Notes: generated by a model not told the origin, from the letters alone. Shown: positions 33,060-42,487, counted from the first letter of the stretch. The stretch is 64,000 nt of DNA from Bacillota bacterium (GCA_023410595.1 JAEYPO010000001.1:256260-320259); one strand, 5' to 3'. Made by a program: numbers and translations.

Positions 33060-34100
33060 CTAATCTATGTTAATGATGGCCTTAACAACACTTGCTGCAT
33101 TATTAACTACATAATCAAATGCATCTTTGACACTGTTGAAATCAAACTCATGGCTGACAATGCTTTTTACGTTAATTATGCCGCTTGAAATAGCGTTGAT
33201 TGCCGTGGGGTATAGGTTTCGATACCTGAATATTGTCTTTATTTGAGCTTCCTTGCCCACTAATTTCATGAAGTTGAAACAGGTTTCATCTTTTGGCGTC
33301 ATACCTACGAGAACAATCGTACCACCTCGGGAAACAACATCTGCAGTGGTCTTAACCGTAATTTCTGATCCTGCAGTCTCTATAACGACTCTAGCGCCTT
33401 GGCCGTCTGTTAATTCATCGATTCTTTGTAGGACATCACATTCCTTTGCGTTGATGACATCGTCCGCTCCAAGCCTCTTTGCAGTCTCAAGCCTGTTTTC
33501 CAAAACATCCACAACATAGACCTTGGAGGCGCCTCTCGCCTTGCATGAAAGAAGCGTAACCAAACCGATACATCCCGAACCGAAAATAACAACTGTATCA
33601 CCGAGCCTCACTTCTCCCATGCCCGATGCGTGCAGACCGACGGCAAGAGGTTCGACAAGCGCTCCTTCCATGAAAGAGACATTATCCGGCAGTTTAAAAC
33701 ACATATCCTCAGGATGTGTAACAAAGTTTGTAAACACACCATGGAAGGGCGGAGTCGCAAAAAATTCAACATGTGAACACAGATTATATTTACCTTCTTT
33801 GCAGTGTTGGCATTTCCCGCATGTTTTGCCCGGCTCCAGAGCGACCCGGTCGCCAACCTTTAAGCTTTTTACTTCTTTACCAATCTCGACAACCTCACCT
33901 GCGCACTCGTGTCCGAGTATAAAATCACCATTGACGATAAAGTCGCCGATCCTTCCGTGCTGATAATAATGAACGTCAGACCCGCAGATACCCACAACCT
34001 TAACTTTTATCAGTACTTCGTTTGCGCCGGGCGTGGGCACCGGTACTTCTTTAGTGACCATGTTGTTCGTTCCATGCATATAAACCGCTTGATTCTTCAT
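33060..34100 (-). CDS. Zinc-dependent medium-chain alcohol dehydrogenase (sorbitol/xylitol dehydrogenase-like)
   Basis: 346 residues from the ATG at 34100, chosen for its TAGGAG site; the frame is open further upstream without one. Catalytic zinc ligands are in 'GICGSDVHYY' and 'LGHECAGE'; structural zinc cysteines are in 'CGKCQHCKEGKYNLC'. The Rossmann motif is 'VVIFGSGCIGL' followed by the acidic 'VVDV' that favours NAD. It most resembles polyol dehydrogenases that interconvert polyols and ketoses such as xylitol and xylulose. It lies 110 nt after the GH10 gene on the same strand and is probably co-expressed. Confidence 0.9.
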   Translation of the reverse strand: MKNQAVYMHGTNNMVTKEVPVPTPGANEVLIKVKVVGICGSDVHYYQHGRIGDFIVNGDFILGHECAGEVVEIGKEVKSLKVGDRVALEPGKTCGKCQHCKEGKYNLCSHVEFFATPPFHGVFTNFVTHPEDMCFKLPDNVSFMEGALVEPLAVGLHASGMGEVRLGDTVVIFGSGCIGLVTLLSCKARGASKVYVVDVLENRLETAKRLGADDVINAKECDVLQRIDELTDGQGARVVIETAGSEITVKTTADVVSRGGTIVLVGMTPKDETCFNFMKLVGKEAQIKTIFRYRNLYPTAINAISSGIINVKSIVSHEFDFNSVKDAFDYVVNNAASVVKAIINID

Positions 34101-34210
34101 AATTATTACTCCTAAATATTCATCGATTCTGCCGTAAGCAATTTCTACTATGTGTTTATAAACACATATCATTTATCCTTTAAGGTTTTCGCCCTGCGTC
34201 AGCCATGGTA

Positions 34211-35785
34211 TCAATCGCCTTTTTTGCCAAATTCGAATCCCCAAGATTGTTCAAGTGCCTTCAATCGATAGAAGCTCTCTTTTGGCTCGCAATTTTTAGT
34301 TAAGTAGCCTGCACCAGGTACATACCCATGATCAGTAAAGGACCACGTTGATATAGCCTCCACAGATGGATGTGCATAGGTGACAGTATAAAATTGCTCG
34401 ACCCAGTCAGCCTGAGTCCGTTCATTCCACTCCATCTCATGCCAAATACCCCAATACATATATTCCAGGCAGTAGATATCTCCAGGAGTAGTGTCGGGTC
34501 TGATTTCGCTGGGGAACGATGGAACGCCCAGCTCAGTCAGATGGATAGGGTGTTTGAATTTATCAAAGCGGCTATACATTTTTTCAATAGCCAGCATGTC
34601 TCGCGCCGGGTTGTAAAGTTGCATTCCAATGACATCAAACTTTGCGCCGACTTGTTCAAGCTTTTCAATATAGGAATAGGGGACAAGATTTCGTTCCCAT
34701 GCGGGCCCCCACTGGGTGCGGCCATCCGCAGCGTTTTCACCAAACATAAAGCATGTGTTAACAATAGCTTGCGCATCAGGGTCGGCCTCATGAATTGCGT
34801 CGCAGCAAAACTTTGTCATTTCTGCTTGCTGATCCTGGCTTAAACTGTAGGCATTACACCAGTCATGACATTCGTTTATTGCATCATAGTAATTGACGCG
34901 GCCTCTGTAGCGATTAACGGTTCGGTGGATGGTACGATCGATTTCGCGTTTTATAGAGCCGTCTTCCCATTTCAGAGAATGAGTCCAGCCAGGCATTCCC
35001 AATGAATGTGTCCACCAGAGCGGATGGATTTTAGTTTCAATCCCAGCTTTCTCAAATGCGTTCTGGAGGCGATCAATTTGTGAAAAATCAGGGTGGCCGT
35101 ATTCTGGCTCAAGGTACTTAAGATATGCAGGAAGCGTTGCAAAGTTGAACACAGATTCAAAGTTTTCCTTCATAGAGGCTATACCTTTGTGCTGCGGATC
35201 AACGATGTCGCTGCACCACAGTTCCCGGCTGCCCGAACCGTCAAAAGGATAGGGGAAGCCGTTACAGCCGAATTTAAAATTCTTGCGTTTGCCGCAGACG
35301 GCAATACGTTTCTGGGCACGCTCAACGGCTGCCATTTCTCCAGCCCACATGCCAGCTGCGAGTGACATCATATTATATACAGGGGCTTTGACAGAATTGT
35401 CGCTCAAGGCGAGAAAGCTTTTCGCATCTCTCAGCATGGAAGACAACTTGACGGAAGGAGTAAATTCTTTTTCCGCCAGAATTGCTTCAACTTCGCAGAT
35501 GCGGCTTGCAGCTGCATCATGAATGAAGTTAACCTCGTCGTCGACACCATAGCCTTCACCGCAGTTATCTGACATAATCCACATGCCATAACAAAAGCCG
35601 GGTATATTCAGCTTTGCATGGAGAATAACAGGTCCTTCTGGCACTTCAAGATTGATCGTGGCATCAGAATCAATTGTAGATTTGCGCATATAGGGAACAT
35701 AGTCCATATCACTTGCGTACAGAGAAACAATTTCGTTTCGGGAGACATATTTGCCATCAGCGCCAACAATTTTTATTCTTATCAT
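34211..35785 (-). CDS. Intracellular glycoside hydrolase family 10-like enzyme (xylanase/xylosidase)
   Basis: 524 residues with no signal peptide. An N-terminal beta domain of about 165 residues ('IKIVGADGKYVSRNEI') precedes a GH10-type TIM barrel. The general acid is Glu305 in 'YYDAINECHDWCNAY' and the nucleophile Glu418 in 'HPIHLTELGVP'; 'IHPLWWTHSLGMPGW' is the familiar beta-3 region. GH10 enzymes cleave beta-1,4-xylan; cytoplasmic members act on imported xylo-oligosaccharides or aryl-xylosides. It is divergent from the GH42 gene over an AT-rich control region, so both may share regulation by the nearby LacI protein. Confidence 0.85.
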   Translation of the reverse strand: MIRIKIVGADGKYVSRNEIVSLYASDMDYVPYMRKSTIDSDATINLEVPEGPVILHAKLNIPGFCYGMWIMSDNCGEGYGVDDEVNFIHDAAASRICEVEAILAEKEFTPSVKLSSMLRDAKSFLALSDNSVKAPVYNMMSLAAGMWAGEMAAVERAQKRIAVCGKRKNFKFGCNGFPYPFDGSGSRELWCSDIVDPQHKGIASMKENFESVFNFATLPAYLKYLEPEYGHPDFSQIDRLQNAFEKAGIETKIHPLWWTHSLGMPGWTHSLKWEDGSIKREIDRTIHRTVNRYRGRVNYYDAINECHDWCNAYSLSQDQQAEMTKFCCDAIHEADPDAQAIVNTCFMFGENAADGRTQWGPAWERNLVPYSYIEKLEQVGAKFDVIGMQLYNPARDMLAIEKMYSRFDKFKHPIHLTELGVPSFPSEIRPDTTPGDIYCLEYMYWGIWHEMEWNERTQADWVEQFYTVTYAHPSVEAISTWSFTDHGYVPGAGYLTKNCEPKESFYRLKALEQSWGFEFGKKGD

Positions 35786-36145
35786 CAGTAACCCTTTCTT
35801 TTTAGAAATTGTTTATCATTCGCTGTTTTTTGTAATTCTTATTTCAAACCATGCATGGCGTTAGGTACACCATAGAAATATAAATAAAATTGAAATTACT
35901 TTAAATTAATTTTATATAATATTGATGCTATAGTCAAGCGGGATTCTAAGGCAAAATGTAAAATAAACAGATGAAAACAGTAAAAAATAAAAAAATTAAA
36001 TTATATTGCGTATAATCGATAAATTAATGTATAATATTTAAAAGTCAAAAAGCAAACAATATGATGGGCAAACCTATCATTTTTAAAAAAGAAAAAAGTA
36101 CTTTAGTAACGGCGGTTATCATCTAAAAGACTATGGAGATAGACT
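35786..36145. promoter_or_regulatory. AT-rich divergent control region between the GH10 and GH42 genes
   Basis: 360 bases, very AT-rich. On the plus strand TTGCGT (36006-36011), an 18-nt spacer and TATAAT (36030-36035) form a plausible promoter for the GH42 gene; another TATAAT is at 36011-36016. Minus-strand promoter elements for the GH10 gene are not obvious. No clear operator palindrome seen. Confidence 0.5.
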
Positions 36146-38380
36146 ATGGATATTGAGAAAAATAAAAAGTTGGCAGAATATTTCCCGATTGCTACGAAGT
36201 ACGGGTTCTATCGTGACAGAAGTGAGAGGTGCTGGGATAAGGACTTCAAAAACATGCAGGATTGCGGTATGGATGCTGTTCGTATACACGCAAACTGGGG
36301 TACAATTGAACCCAATGAGGGTGAGTTCGATTTTGACTATTTGGACAGGATACTGGAAAAGGCCGATCAACATGCAATGAAAGTCATCTTCACGCTTTAT
36401 CTTGTATGTTCGCCAGAATGGATATACGAAAAGCATCCTGACAGTAAATATACGTCTGCAGGCGGTAAAGAGTGGACATCACATACACAGTCTGATGCTG
36501 CGACGGGTGGATGGCCGGGGCTTTGTTATGACAGCTATCCGCACCGTGAAACCGTTAAAAACTTCCTCAAAGCAATTACCGAGCATTACAAGGGAGATGA
36601 GAGGATACTCGCCTTTGATGTTCTTCATGAACCTACAGAGGAACCTTGTCAACAGTATTATCAAATAGACTGGCACGAGATGATCTACTGCCATTGTGAA
36701 CATTCCAAAGCTTTATTCAGAGAGTGGCTCCAAAAGAAATATGGCTCTCTCGAAAAACTTAACGAAGTATGGGTGAGACAATATCAGAGATGGAGTCAGG
36801 TACATCCGCCGAAATCAATCGGTATGTACACGGATTGGCTGGACTGGAAGAGTTTTAGAGTTGATGTGCAGGTCGACGCTATTCAGTTCTTAAGCGATAC
36901 GGTCAAGATGTACGACCCGGAGCGCTGCACGGTTGTACATTTGGCTATATACGAGACTGGACACCCGTTTATCTCATCAAATGACCACTTCAAGCTAGCG
37001 CCTATAACGGATATGATAGGAAGCTCAATGTATGATACTGTTAACCCTGAAGTAACAGCTTTTGTCTGCGACCTTCTCAGATCTGCTTCTCCCAGCGGAA
37101 GGTTTTGGGCAGCTGAAACAGGATCCGGGGCAGGGCCAATGTTTGTTTTTATGGGAGACAAGCCGGAAGACCACATGTGCTTCTCACTTCCTATCACAGG
37201 CGCGGAGATGAAAAGAAATTCCTGGGCCCAAATTGCGCGTGGTGCAAAAGGCGTCATTTTCTGGGGCTGGCGGCCTGAATTGTCAACCCTTGAGACCGTT
37301 TCTCTTGGTTTCACCGAACGTGACGGCGAGCCGTCCGAACGCTCCGACGCACTTAAGGAATTCAATACAGCTCTCAGAAGATTCAAGCACCGTCTAGCCG
37401 GTGCTCTTGCCCCTGCAAGCGATACTGCTATATTTTATAACATGGACTCCATATTCATTGAAGGCCTCATATGTTGCGGTAAGACAGCTTCACCGCTTAT
37501 TAATATCCACAATAAATATTACAAAGACACAATCTCTCTTATCGGCGCATACAAGCTATGTATGAAGAATCATATTCAGCCTGACTTCATAAATTCAGAG
37601 AAGGTGCTAGAAGGCGAGCTAAGCAAATACAAATTACTGATTCTGCCTTATTGTATAAGCCTTACGAGTGAGTTGGCTGCAAAGCTACAAGAGTTCATTA
37701 GAAACGGTGGCAAGGTTATCAGCGATGCATTGTGCGGTTATTTTACGAACGAAGGCTGGGGGTCAGAAGTTTGCCCTGCCGGAGGGCTTGATCAGGCATT
37801 TGGACTCAGCGTTAAGAGCCATTACGACGTAATCGATGAACGAGATATTGTATACGGCGGAAAAGTATATGCACATGCAGGTAAGATGATCTCAGAGAGA
37901 TTTATGCTCAAAAAAGGCGCGAAGATCGTTGCAAGCTATACTGACGGAACACCCGCGGTTGTTTTAAACAGCTTCGGTAAGGGTAATACGGCTTATATCG
38001 GGACCATGTTTTTCGGAAACGCGGTATGGAACTTTGACATTGGGACAGATGCTATGTTCAAGAGAATACTTGAAGACATCGGATACATGCCTAAAATAAT
38101 TGTAACGGGCAACGATGCCATGCATACGGTCGAAGTCCGTTTGCTTTGCGATGAGAAAGGTGTATTTATATTCGTTATCAACCACTCAAAGGATGAACTC
38201 GGCGTAGAAATCTTTGTTCCTCTTGGATTTAACGGATTGGCAGAAGAGCTGTTGTCCGAAAGGAAGCTCGACGAAGATGCTATTGTTGATGGTATGTTTA
38301 AAGTTAAAACAGTTCTCCATCCCGATGAGGTCAAGGTTTACCTATGTAGCAGACGGGAAACATCTGAGCCGAAAGGATGA
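36146..38380 (+). CDS. Glycoside hydrolase family 42 beta-galactosidase-like enzyme
   Basis: 744 residues, no signal peptide. The barrel starts 'KDFKNMQDCGMDAVRIHANWGTIEP', the GH42 beta-1 region. Glu162 in 'AFDVLHEP' is the likely acid/base and Glu324 in 'FWAAETGSGAG' the nucleophile. The middle domain has the class I glutamine-amidotransferase-like trimerisation fold ('YKLLILPYCISLT', 'GGKVISDALCGYFTNEG'). GH42 enzymes hydrolyse terminal beta-galactosides, and some act on alpha-L-arabinopyranosides, which would fit a pentose island. A sharply different, AT-richer codon style from the GH2 gene upstream is apparent. Confidence 0.85.
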   Translation: MDIEKNKKLAEYFPIATKYGFYRDRSERCWDKDFKNMQDCGMDAVRIHANWGTIEPNEGEFDFDYLDRILEKADQHAMKVIFTLYLVCSPEWIYEKHPDSKYTSAGGKEWTSHTQSDAATGGWPGLCYDSYPHRETVKNFLKAITEHYKGDERILAFDVLHEPTEEPCQQYYQIDWHEMIYCHCEHSKALFREWLQKKYGSLEKLNEVWVRQYQRWSQVHPPKSIGMYTDWLDWKSFRVDVQVDAIQFLSDTVKMYDPERCTVVHLAIYETGHPFISSNDHFKLAPITDMIGSSMYDTVNPEVTAFVCDLLRSASPSGRFWAAETGSGAGPMFVFMGDKPEDHMCFSLPITGAEMKRNSWAQIARGAKGVIFWGWRPELSTLETVSLGFTERDGEPSERSDALKEFNTALRRFKHRLAGALAPASDTAIFYNMDSIFIEGLICCGKTASPLINIHNKYYKDTISLIGAYKLCMKNHIQPDFINSEKVLEGELSKYKLLILPYCISLTSELAAKLQEFIRNGGKVISDALCGYFTNEGWGSEVCPAGGLDQAFGLSVKSHYDVIDERDIVYGGKVYAHAGKMISERFMLKKGAKIVASYTDGTPAVVLNSFGKGNTAYIGTMFFGNAVWNFDIGTDAMFKRILEDIGYMPKIIVTGNDAMHTVEVRLLCDEKGVFIFVINHSKDELGVEIFVPLGFNGLAEELLSERKLDEDAIVDGMFKVKTVLHPDEVKVYLCSRRETSEPKG

Positions 38381-38409
38381 TTGAGGATCTCCAATGATTT
38401 TCTAAAATT

Positions 38410-38440
38410 AAGACGCAACATAAAAATGAAGCGTCTTATT
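38410..38440 (+). terminator. Terminator between the convergent GH42 and LacI genes
   Basis: AAGACGC/GCGTCTT stem (38410-38416 with 38431-38437) followed by TATTTG, 29 nt after the GH42 stop. Confidence 0.7.
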
Positions 38441-38587
38441 TGCATACATTATTGGATAAAGCCAACCCTGAGAAATTAAAATGCCAGCAAATCAGTATTT
38501 TTAGCGCATCTTCATTAAAAATTTGCCTGGCAAAACTGTGGAATTTATACCGGATCTAAATAACTGCAAATGGTATAGCGTCTCTGT

Positions 38588-39619
38588 TTAATCTAAAGGT
38601 ACCAGTTTTTTAACAGATCCTCGAACTATTAACTCGGTTGCTACCTCAATATTAAGGAAATAATCGTCCATCTTTTCGATCTTATCTATTAAGCGTGATG
38701 CTGCAATAGCACCAAAATAATGTTTGATTTGTATTGTTGTAATTGGAGGATCCAATTCAGACATTAGCGCATAATCATCAAATCCTACGAGCGAAAAATC
38801 GTCAGGAACAGAGAGCCCTCTTTTTTTGATAGCCCGTAAAGCTCCGGCAACGTTATAATCAATATCCGTCAGGAATACGGAAGGGAGGCTTTCATGCGGT
38901 TTATCAAGGATTTTTAAGAAATCCGCGCAGGCCCCATCTATAGTACATGTAACGTCGTAAACATATTTGGGGTTAAACTCTAGATTGTTGAGTTGCAATC
39001 CTTCAAGATACCCGTAATAGCGGTCATCGAAGTTGTTAATACGCGTCTTGCTTTTTAAAAAACCAATGCGCCGATGCCCAAGGCTGTATACATAATTGAC
39101 AGCATTAGAAACGGCATTCCTGTTTGCTAAAGTAACCATGTCAATATTCTCGACTGGGAAGCGCGCATCAAAGACAACCAATGGCTTTTCAAGAGAATCG
39201 TATATACTCAGCTCGTTATTGGACAGCTCAGTTGCATATAAAATTACACCGGCAACATTTTCGCGTGACAGAGATTCGAGAAGAAGTTCTTTATTCATGC
39301 CGGAGTTATAGTATAAGATTTCCAATTGATAATTGTTTTGTATAGCGACTGACTGAATATCGTCGATAACATCCTGAAAAAAGGTATTTGGTATAAAAAG
39401 CTGTTTTTGAGCTTTGTGCACAACAAGCACAATCACACCTGCTACATTAACCGGATTATTCTCTGTACCGAAGTTGCCGCTAGCGTAGTATTCTTCGAGC
39501 ACACTAAAGATTTTGTTTTTTGTCTCTGCACTGACGCCTGGTTTATTGTTAATCGCTAGAGAGACTGTTGATGGAGAAATATTCAACATTTTTGCAATTT
39601 CTTTGGATTTTAGTAGCAC
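38588..39619 (-). CDS. LacI-family transcriptional regulator
   Basis: 343 residues. The N-terminal helix-turn-helix is 'SKEIAKMLNISPSTVSLAINNKPGVS', typical of LacI/GalR proteins; the rest is a sugar-binding-fold effector domain ('GVIVLVVHKAQKQLFIP', 'LGHRRIGFLKSKTRI', 'LVGFDDYALMSELDPPITTIQI'). The start is GTG at 39619 with AGGAGG 5 nt upstream. It lies among the glycosidase, dehydrogenase and ABC transporter genes and probably represses them until its sugar ligand is present. A shared 14-base motif upstream of two sugar operons is a candidate operator. Confidence 0.92.
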   Translation of the reverse strand: MLLKSKEIAKMLNISPSTVSLAINNKPGVSAETKNKIFSVLEEYYASGNFGTENNPVNVAGVIVLVVHKAQKQLFIPNTFFQDVIDDIQSVAIQNNYQLEILYYNSGMNKELLLESLSRENVAGVILYATELSNNELSIYDSLEKPLVVFDARFPVENIDMVTLANRNAVSNAVNYVYSLGHRRIGFLKSKTRINNFDDRYYGYLEGLQLNNLEFNPKYVYDVTCTIDGACADFLKILDKPHESLPSVFLTDIDYNVAGALRAIKKRGLSVPDDFSLVGFDDYALMSELDPPITTIQIKHYFGAIAASRLIDKIEKMDDYFLNIEVATELIVRGSVKKLVPLD

Positions 39620-39814
39620 GTTTCCTCCTGAAATACAACCTTGGGCATCGAACCCGAATATTTAAATTTTATTAGTATCCACCCAATCTTCCAATTGTTT
39701 ATTGCCTGCAATAATTTAAAGGTATCTATGCATTAATAATATAATTTACACCATCTTCTGTCAATATCAGATACAATCAAAGAGGCAGATTTTTAGCCTG
39801 TACTGCATGGCATA

Positions 39815-39840
39815 TGCCCCGTAAGCAGGTTTACGGGGCA
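39815..39840 (-). terminator. Hairpin after the alcohol dehydrogenase gene
   Basis: A perfect 10-bp stem TGCCCCGTAA/TTACGGGGCA with a 6-nt loop, 45 nt downstream of the minus-strand dehydrogenase stop. The flanking T runs are short in both directions. Confidence 0.6.
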
Positions 39841-39884
39841 TTTACTGTTGAGTTAGAAGTGATATTGTTACTGAAAAATTTTGA

Positions 39885-40907
39885 TCATTGTATTTTCAGC
39901 ATGACCTTGAGGCACTCGCCGGGATGATCAACAGTCCATTCAACAGCCTCTTGAACATCATCCAGGTTAAACACTTTTCCTCGCATGATCTCAAGGTCAA
40001 GGGCCCTGTTATCGATTGTTTTGGCAGCTTCTGAAAAATCATCCGGTGTATATTGATAAGCGCCAAACACACGAAGCTCTCGGTCTTCAATACGGAACAT
40101 ATCTACCGCTGGGCGTTTGGTGAATACGGCCAGCAATACAACGACGCCGCGGGTTTCTGTAAATTCAATGCAGTTCGCGAGACTATTTTCGTTGCCGGCA
40201 CATTCGAATGAAATCTCGACTTTATCGGAGCCGGTTTCCTCACTTATTATTGCTTTAAAATTATCTTTAATTGGATTAATAGGTATCATGCCTAATTTTT
40301 TTACAACATCCAGTCGGTTTTCCATCATATCAGTAACAAATACTTTCGCTGCGCCCATGTATTTAACGTATTGTGCGGTTAGCATTCCGATTGTTCCTGC
40401 GCCGGTAACGAGCACATTCTTACCTTTAACACCTTCGGGTGCAAGCCTAACCCCATGCACTGCTACAGCTAAAGGTTCTGCCATGGCGGCATCCATCAGG
40501 TTATCGTTTTTGTTGAATGTAATAACGTTTGACGCTTCAGCAACATAAAATTGAGCTGTACCGCCGTCATAAAAACGTTCTTCCGGACACAACGCCAGAT
40601 TACCCTTTTTATCTAAGCACCACTTGCATTTCCCGCAACTTCTTACAGGTTGGATTGTTGCTGGCATGCCCAGTCGAAAGCCATCTACTCCGTCACCAAT
40701 TTCATCAACAATGCCAGAGAATTCATGACCCAGAACGATGGGAAATGAATTTATCAGAGTGGGGTGTTCATTTTTAAAGATGTGAATATCGGAACCGCAT
40801 AGTCCGTTATACATAACCTTGATTCGGACCTCGCCGTAACCAGCATGCGGCTCGTCGATCTCTTCGATTTTGTACTTTCTGGTAGCCACTAATGTTGCTC
40901 TTTTCAA
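39885..40907 (-). CDS. Zinc-dependent medium-chain dehydrogenase, second copy
   Basis: 340 residues. Catalytic zinc ligands in 'GLCGSDIHIF' and 'VLGHEFSGI'; structural zinc cysteines in 'CGKCKWCLDKKGNLALC', with the last cysteine two residues further out than usual. Rossmann motif 'VLVTGAGTIGMLTAQYV' and 'FVTDM'. Start is TTG with AGGAGG 8 nt upstream. It is only distantly similar to the first dehydrogenase at 33.1 kb and is probably a polyol, threitol or sugar dehydrogenase of the same catabolic island. It is divergent from the second ABC transporter operon. Confidence 0.88.
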   Translation of the reverse strand: MKRATLVATRKYKIEEIDEPHAGYGEVRIKVMYNGLCGSDIHIFKNEHPTLINSFPIVLGHEFSGIVDEIGDGVDGFRLGMPATIQPVRSCGKCKWCLDKKGNLALCPEERFYDGGTAQFYVAEASNVITFNKNDNLMDAAMAEPLAVAVHGVRLAPEGVKGKNVLVTGAGTIGMLTAQYVKYMGAAKVFVTDMMENRLDVVKKLGMIPINPIKDNFKAIISEETGSDKVEISFECAGNENSLANCIEFTETRGVVVLLAVFTKRPAVDMFRIEDRELRVFGAYQYTPDDFSEAAKTIDNRALDLEIMRGKVFNLDDVQEAVEWTVDHPGECLKVMLKIQ

Positions 40908-41095
40908 TTGATATGCCTCCTAGTTCATAAAATAACCACGAATACTACACATATGAATGATAATCCATAGTTATTACATACATATTGATTCGAATCTATG
41001 CCCAATATATTAAATATTATTAATAAAGTCAATATAAAAATAAAATTAATTTAGTTATATTAATATAAAAAATAAAATAAAATGAAATTTGTATA

Positions 41096-41124
41096 TTGAC
41101 AGCCTTAAATTTTAAATATATACT
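41096..41124 (+). promoter_or_regulatory. Strong sigma-A promoter of the second sugar ABC operon
   Basis: A consensus TTGACA (41096-41101), exactly 17 nt, then TATACT (41119-41124). Transcription would start near 41131, leaving a leader of about 210 nt before the binding-protein ATG at 41340. Confidence 0.8.
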
Positions 41125-41224
41125 TTGCCCGTAAGTTAATTCGTTTCTAAATGACAAATAGCCAAGAGAGCAGAAAATGGGAAAATCTAATTTACAAGTT
41201 ATAACTAAAATTTATACAGATACA

Positions 41225-41254
41225 TTTAACTAAATTGCAAAAAATTTAGTTAAA
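41225..41254 (+). repeat. Perfect 12-bp inverted repeat in the ABC operon leader
   Basis: TTTAACTAAATT and AATTTAGTTAAA around GCAAAA. It may be an operator or an RNA hairpin. A second, 7-bp hairpin lies at 41284-41304, just before the ribosome-binding site. Confidence 0.8.
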
Positions 41255-41339
41255 CGTTAAGAATCTTACAAGTGAATTTAGTTTGGCGAAAGCAAAATTC
41301 GCCATTAAATAAAAACGAAAGTTAATCAAGGAGGCTCAA

Positions 41340-42440
41340 ATGAAGAAAGTACTAAGTTCCGTGCTCGTAATCTTGCTTGTTGTCGTGATGTTTGCGGCCT
41401 GTACAGCGCCTGCTGCAGAACAAAGCCAAGCGCCCGCTGGTGAACAAAGCCAAGCGCCCGCTGAAAGCAAAGCGCCCGCTGCTGAAGGTGACGACGAAGT
41501 GTTTGTGGGTTTAGCGTTTGGCGGACTGGATGCTGTTCCGACGATCGTCATGAACTATTTGACTGAAAAAATGGATGCTCTTGGCTGGAAGTACGTTGTA
41601 ACCAACGGAGACCTCGATGTTAACAAGTATCTTGCCGATATCGAAAGCCTTTGCCAGCAGAAACCTGACATTATCATGACCCGTGTCCCTAACGACACAG
41701 TTAATGCCAGCGTTGTTCCGATCATTTCTGCTGCCGGCATACCGACCGTATTCCTGGCGACTGCTACCGAAGTTGAGGATTATAAGGATGATCCGAACTA
41801 TCTCGGACACATCTCCGACCCTGAACTTATCCGTGGCGAGCCTCTTGGTGACTGGCTGGTCAAATATTCTAAAGATAACAATTTTGAACCCAAGGTCGGC
41901 ATCGTAAACGGCGCGAAGTCCATAGATGCTGTCGGCGTTTGCGAGCGTTCCATAGATGTGTTTGCTGCACTGGATGCCGCAAGTGTTAAGTATGAAATAG
42001 TTGCTGACGTTGAAGCTGATCCGGCGTGGGCTGCTACCGGCGCTATGAAGATAATGGAAGACTGGATACAGGCTTACACACCCGAACAGATGAACACAAT
42101 TCTTTGTTGGTCTGACGAGATGGTCGTTGGCGTTGTTCAGGCACTGCAAGCTGCCGGCAAGAATCCTGATGATTACCTTGTACTTTCCTACGACGGACTC
42201 GAAGTCGTCTGGGATTACGTCAAAGAGGGATGGGTTGACGTCTCCTCCGGTCTGCTTCTTGAGCAACAGGCTGATTCCGTTATTGAGTTTATCCAGAAGT
42301 ATTTGGATGGCAAATACGACAAGGAAACTGATTTCCAGACCTATTGCTACTCGATCTTCATGCTTGACTCCACCAATATCGATGCGGTCATAGCAGGAGA
42401 AAAGCCTGAAACTTGGGATTATTCCGCTAAAGTCAAGTAA
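41340..42440 (+). CDS. Sugar ABC transporter substrate-binding lipoprotein
   Basis: 366 residues. Lipobox FAAC (Cys at about 21), then a repetitive linker with 'EQSQAPAG' twice and a third related unit. The mature domain is a type I periplasmic-binding fold: 'VFVGLAFGGLDAVPTIVMNY', 'QQKPDIIMTRVPND', 'AGIPTVFLA', 'TILCWSDEMVVGVVQAL', 'VLSYDG'. The ligand is unknown; the neighbouring genes suggest a pentose or other rare monosaccharide. A perfect AAGGAGG site precedes the ATG. A GC-rich hairpin separates it from the ATPase gene, as in the first transporter. Confidence 0.9.
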   Translation: MKKVLSSVLVILLVVVMFAACTAPAAEQSQAPAGEQSQAPAESKAPAAEGDDEVFVGLAFGGLDAVPTIVMNYLTEKMDALGWKYVVTNGDLDVNKYLADIESLCQQKPDIIMTRVPNDTVNASVVPIISAAGIPTVFLATATEVEDYKDDPNYLGHISDPELIRGEPLGDWLVKYSKDNNFEPKVGIVNGAKSIDAVGVCERSIDVFAALDAASVKYEIVADVEADPAWAATGAMKIMEDWIQAYTPEQMNTILCWSDEMVVGVVQALQAAGKNPDDYLVLSYDGLEVVWDYVKEGWVDVSSGLLLEQQADSVIEFIQKYLDGKYDKETDFQTYCYSIFMLDSTNIDAVIAGEKPETWDYSAKVK

Positions 42441-42463
42441 CCTGACTCAATAGAGAAACAGAA

Positions 42464-42487
42464 CAAGGGGGGGAAACATCCCCCTTG
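42464..42487 (+). terminator. Intercistronic hairpin between binding-protein and ATPase genes
   Basis: CAAGGGGG/CCCCCTTG, 8 bp perfect, 23 nt after the binding-protein stop. No T tract. Its likely role is to stabilise the upstream message or attenuate read-through. Confidence 0.7.

Larger units (their letters stand above)
40908..41339. other. Divergent control region and long leader of the second sugar ABC operon
   Basis: 432 bases, AT-rich. It contains the strong promoter at 41096-41124 and, in the roughly 210-nt leader after it, two perfect hairpins: a 12-bp stem TTTAACTAAATT/AATTTAGTTAAA (41225-41254) and TGGCGAA/TTCGCCA (41284-41304). The motif TTAAACGTTAAGAA at 41250-41263 recurs at 47444-47457. 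Confidence 0.65.
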
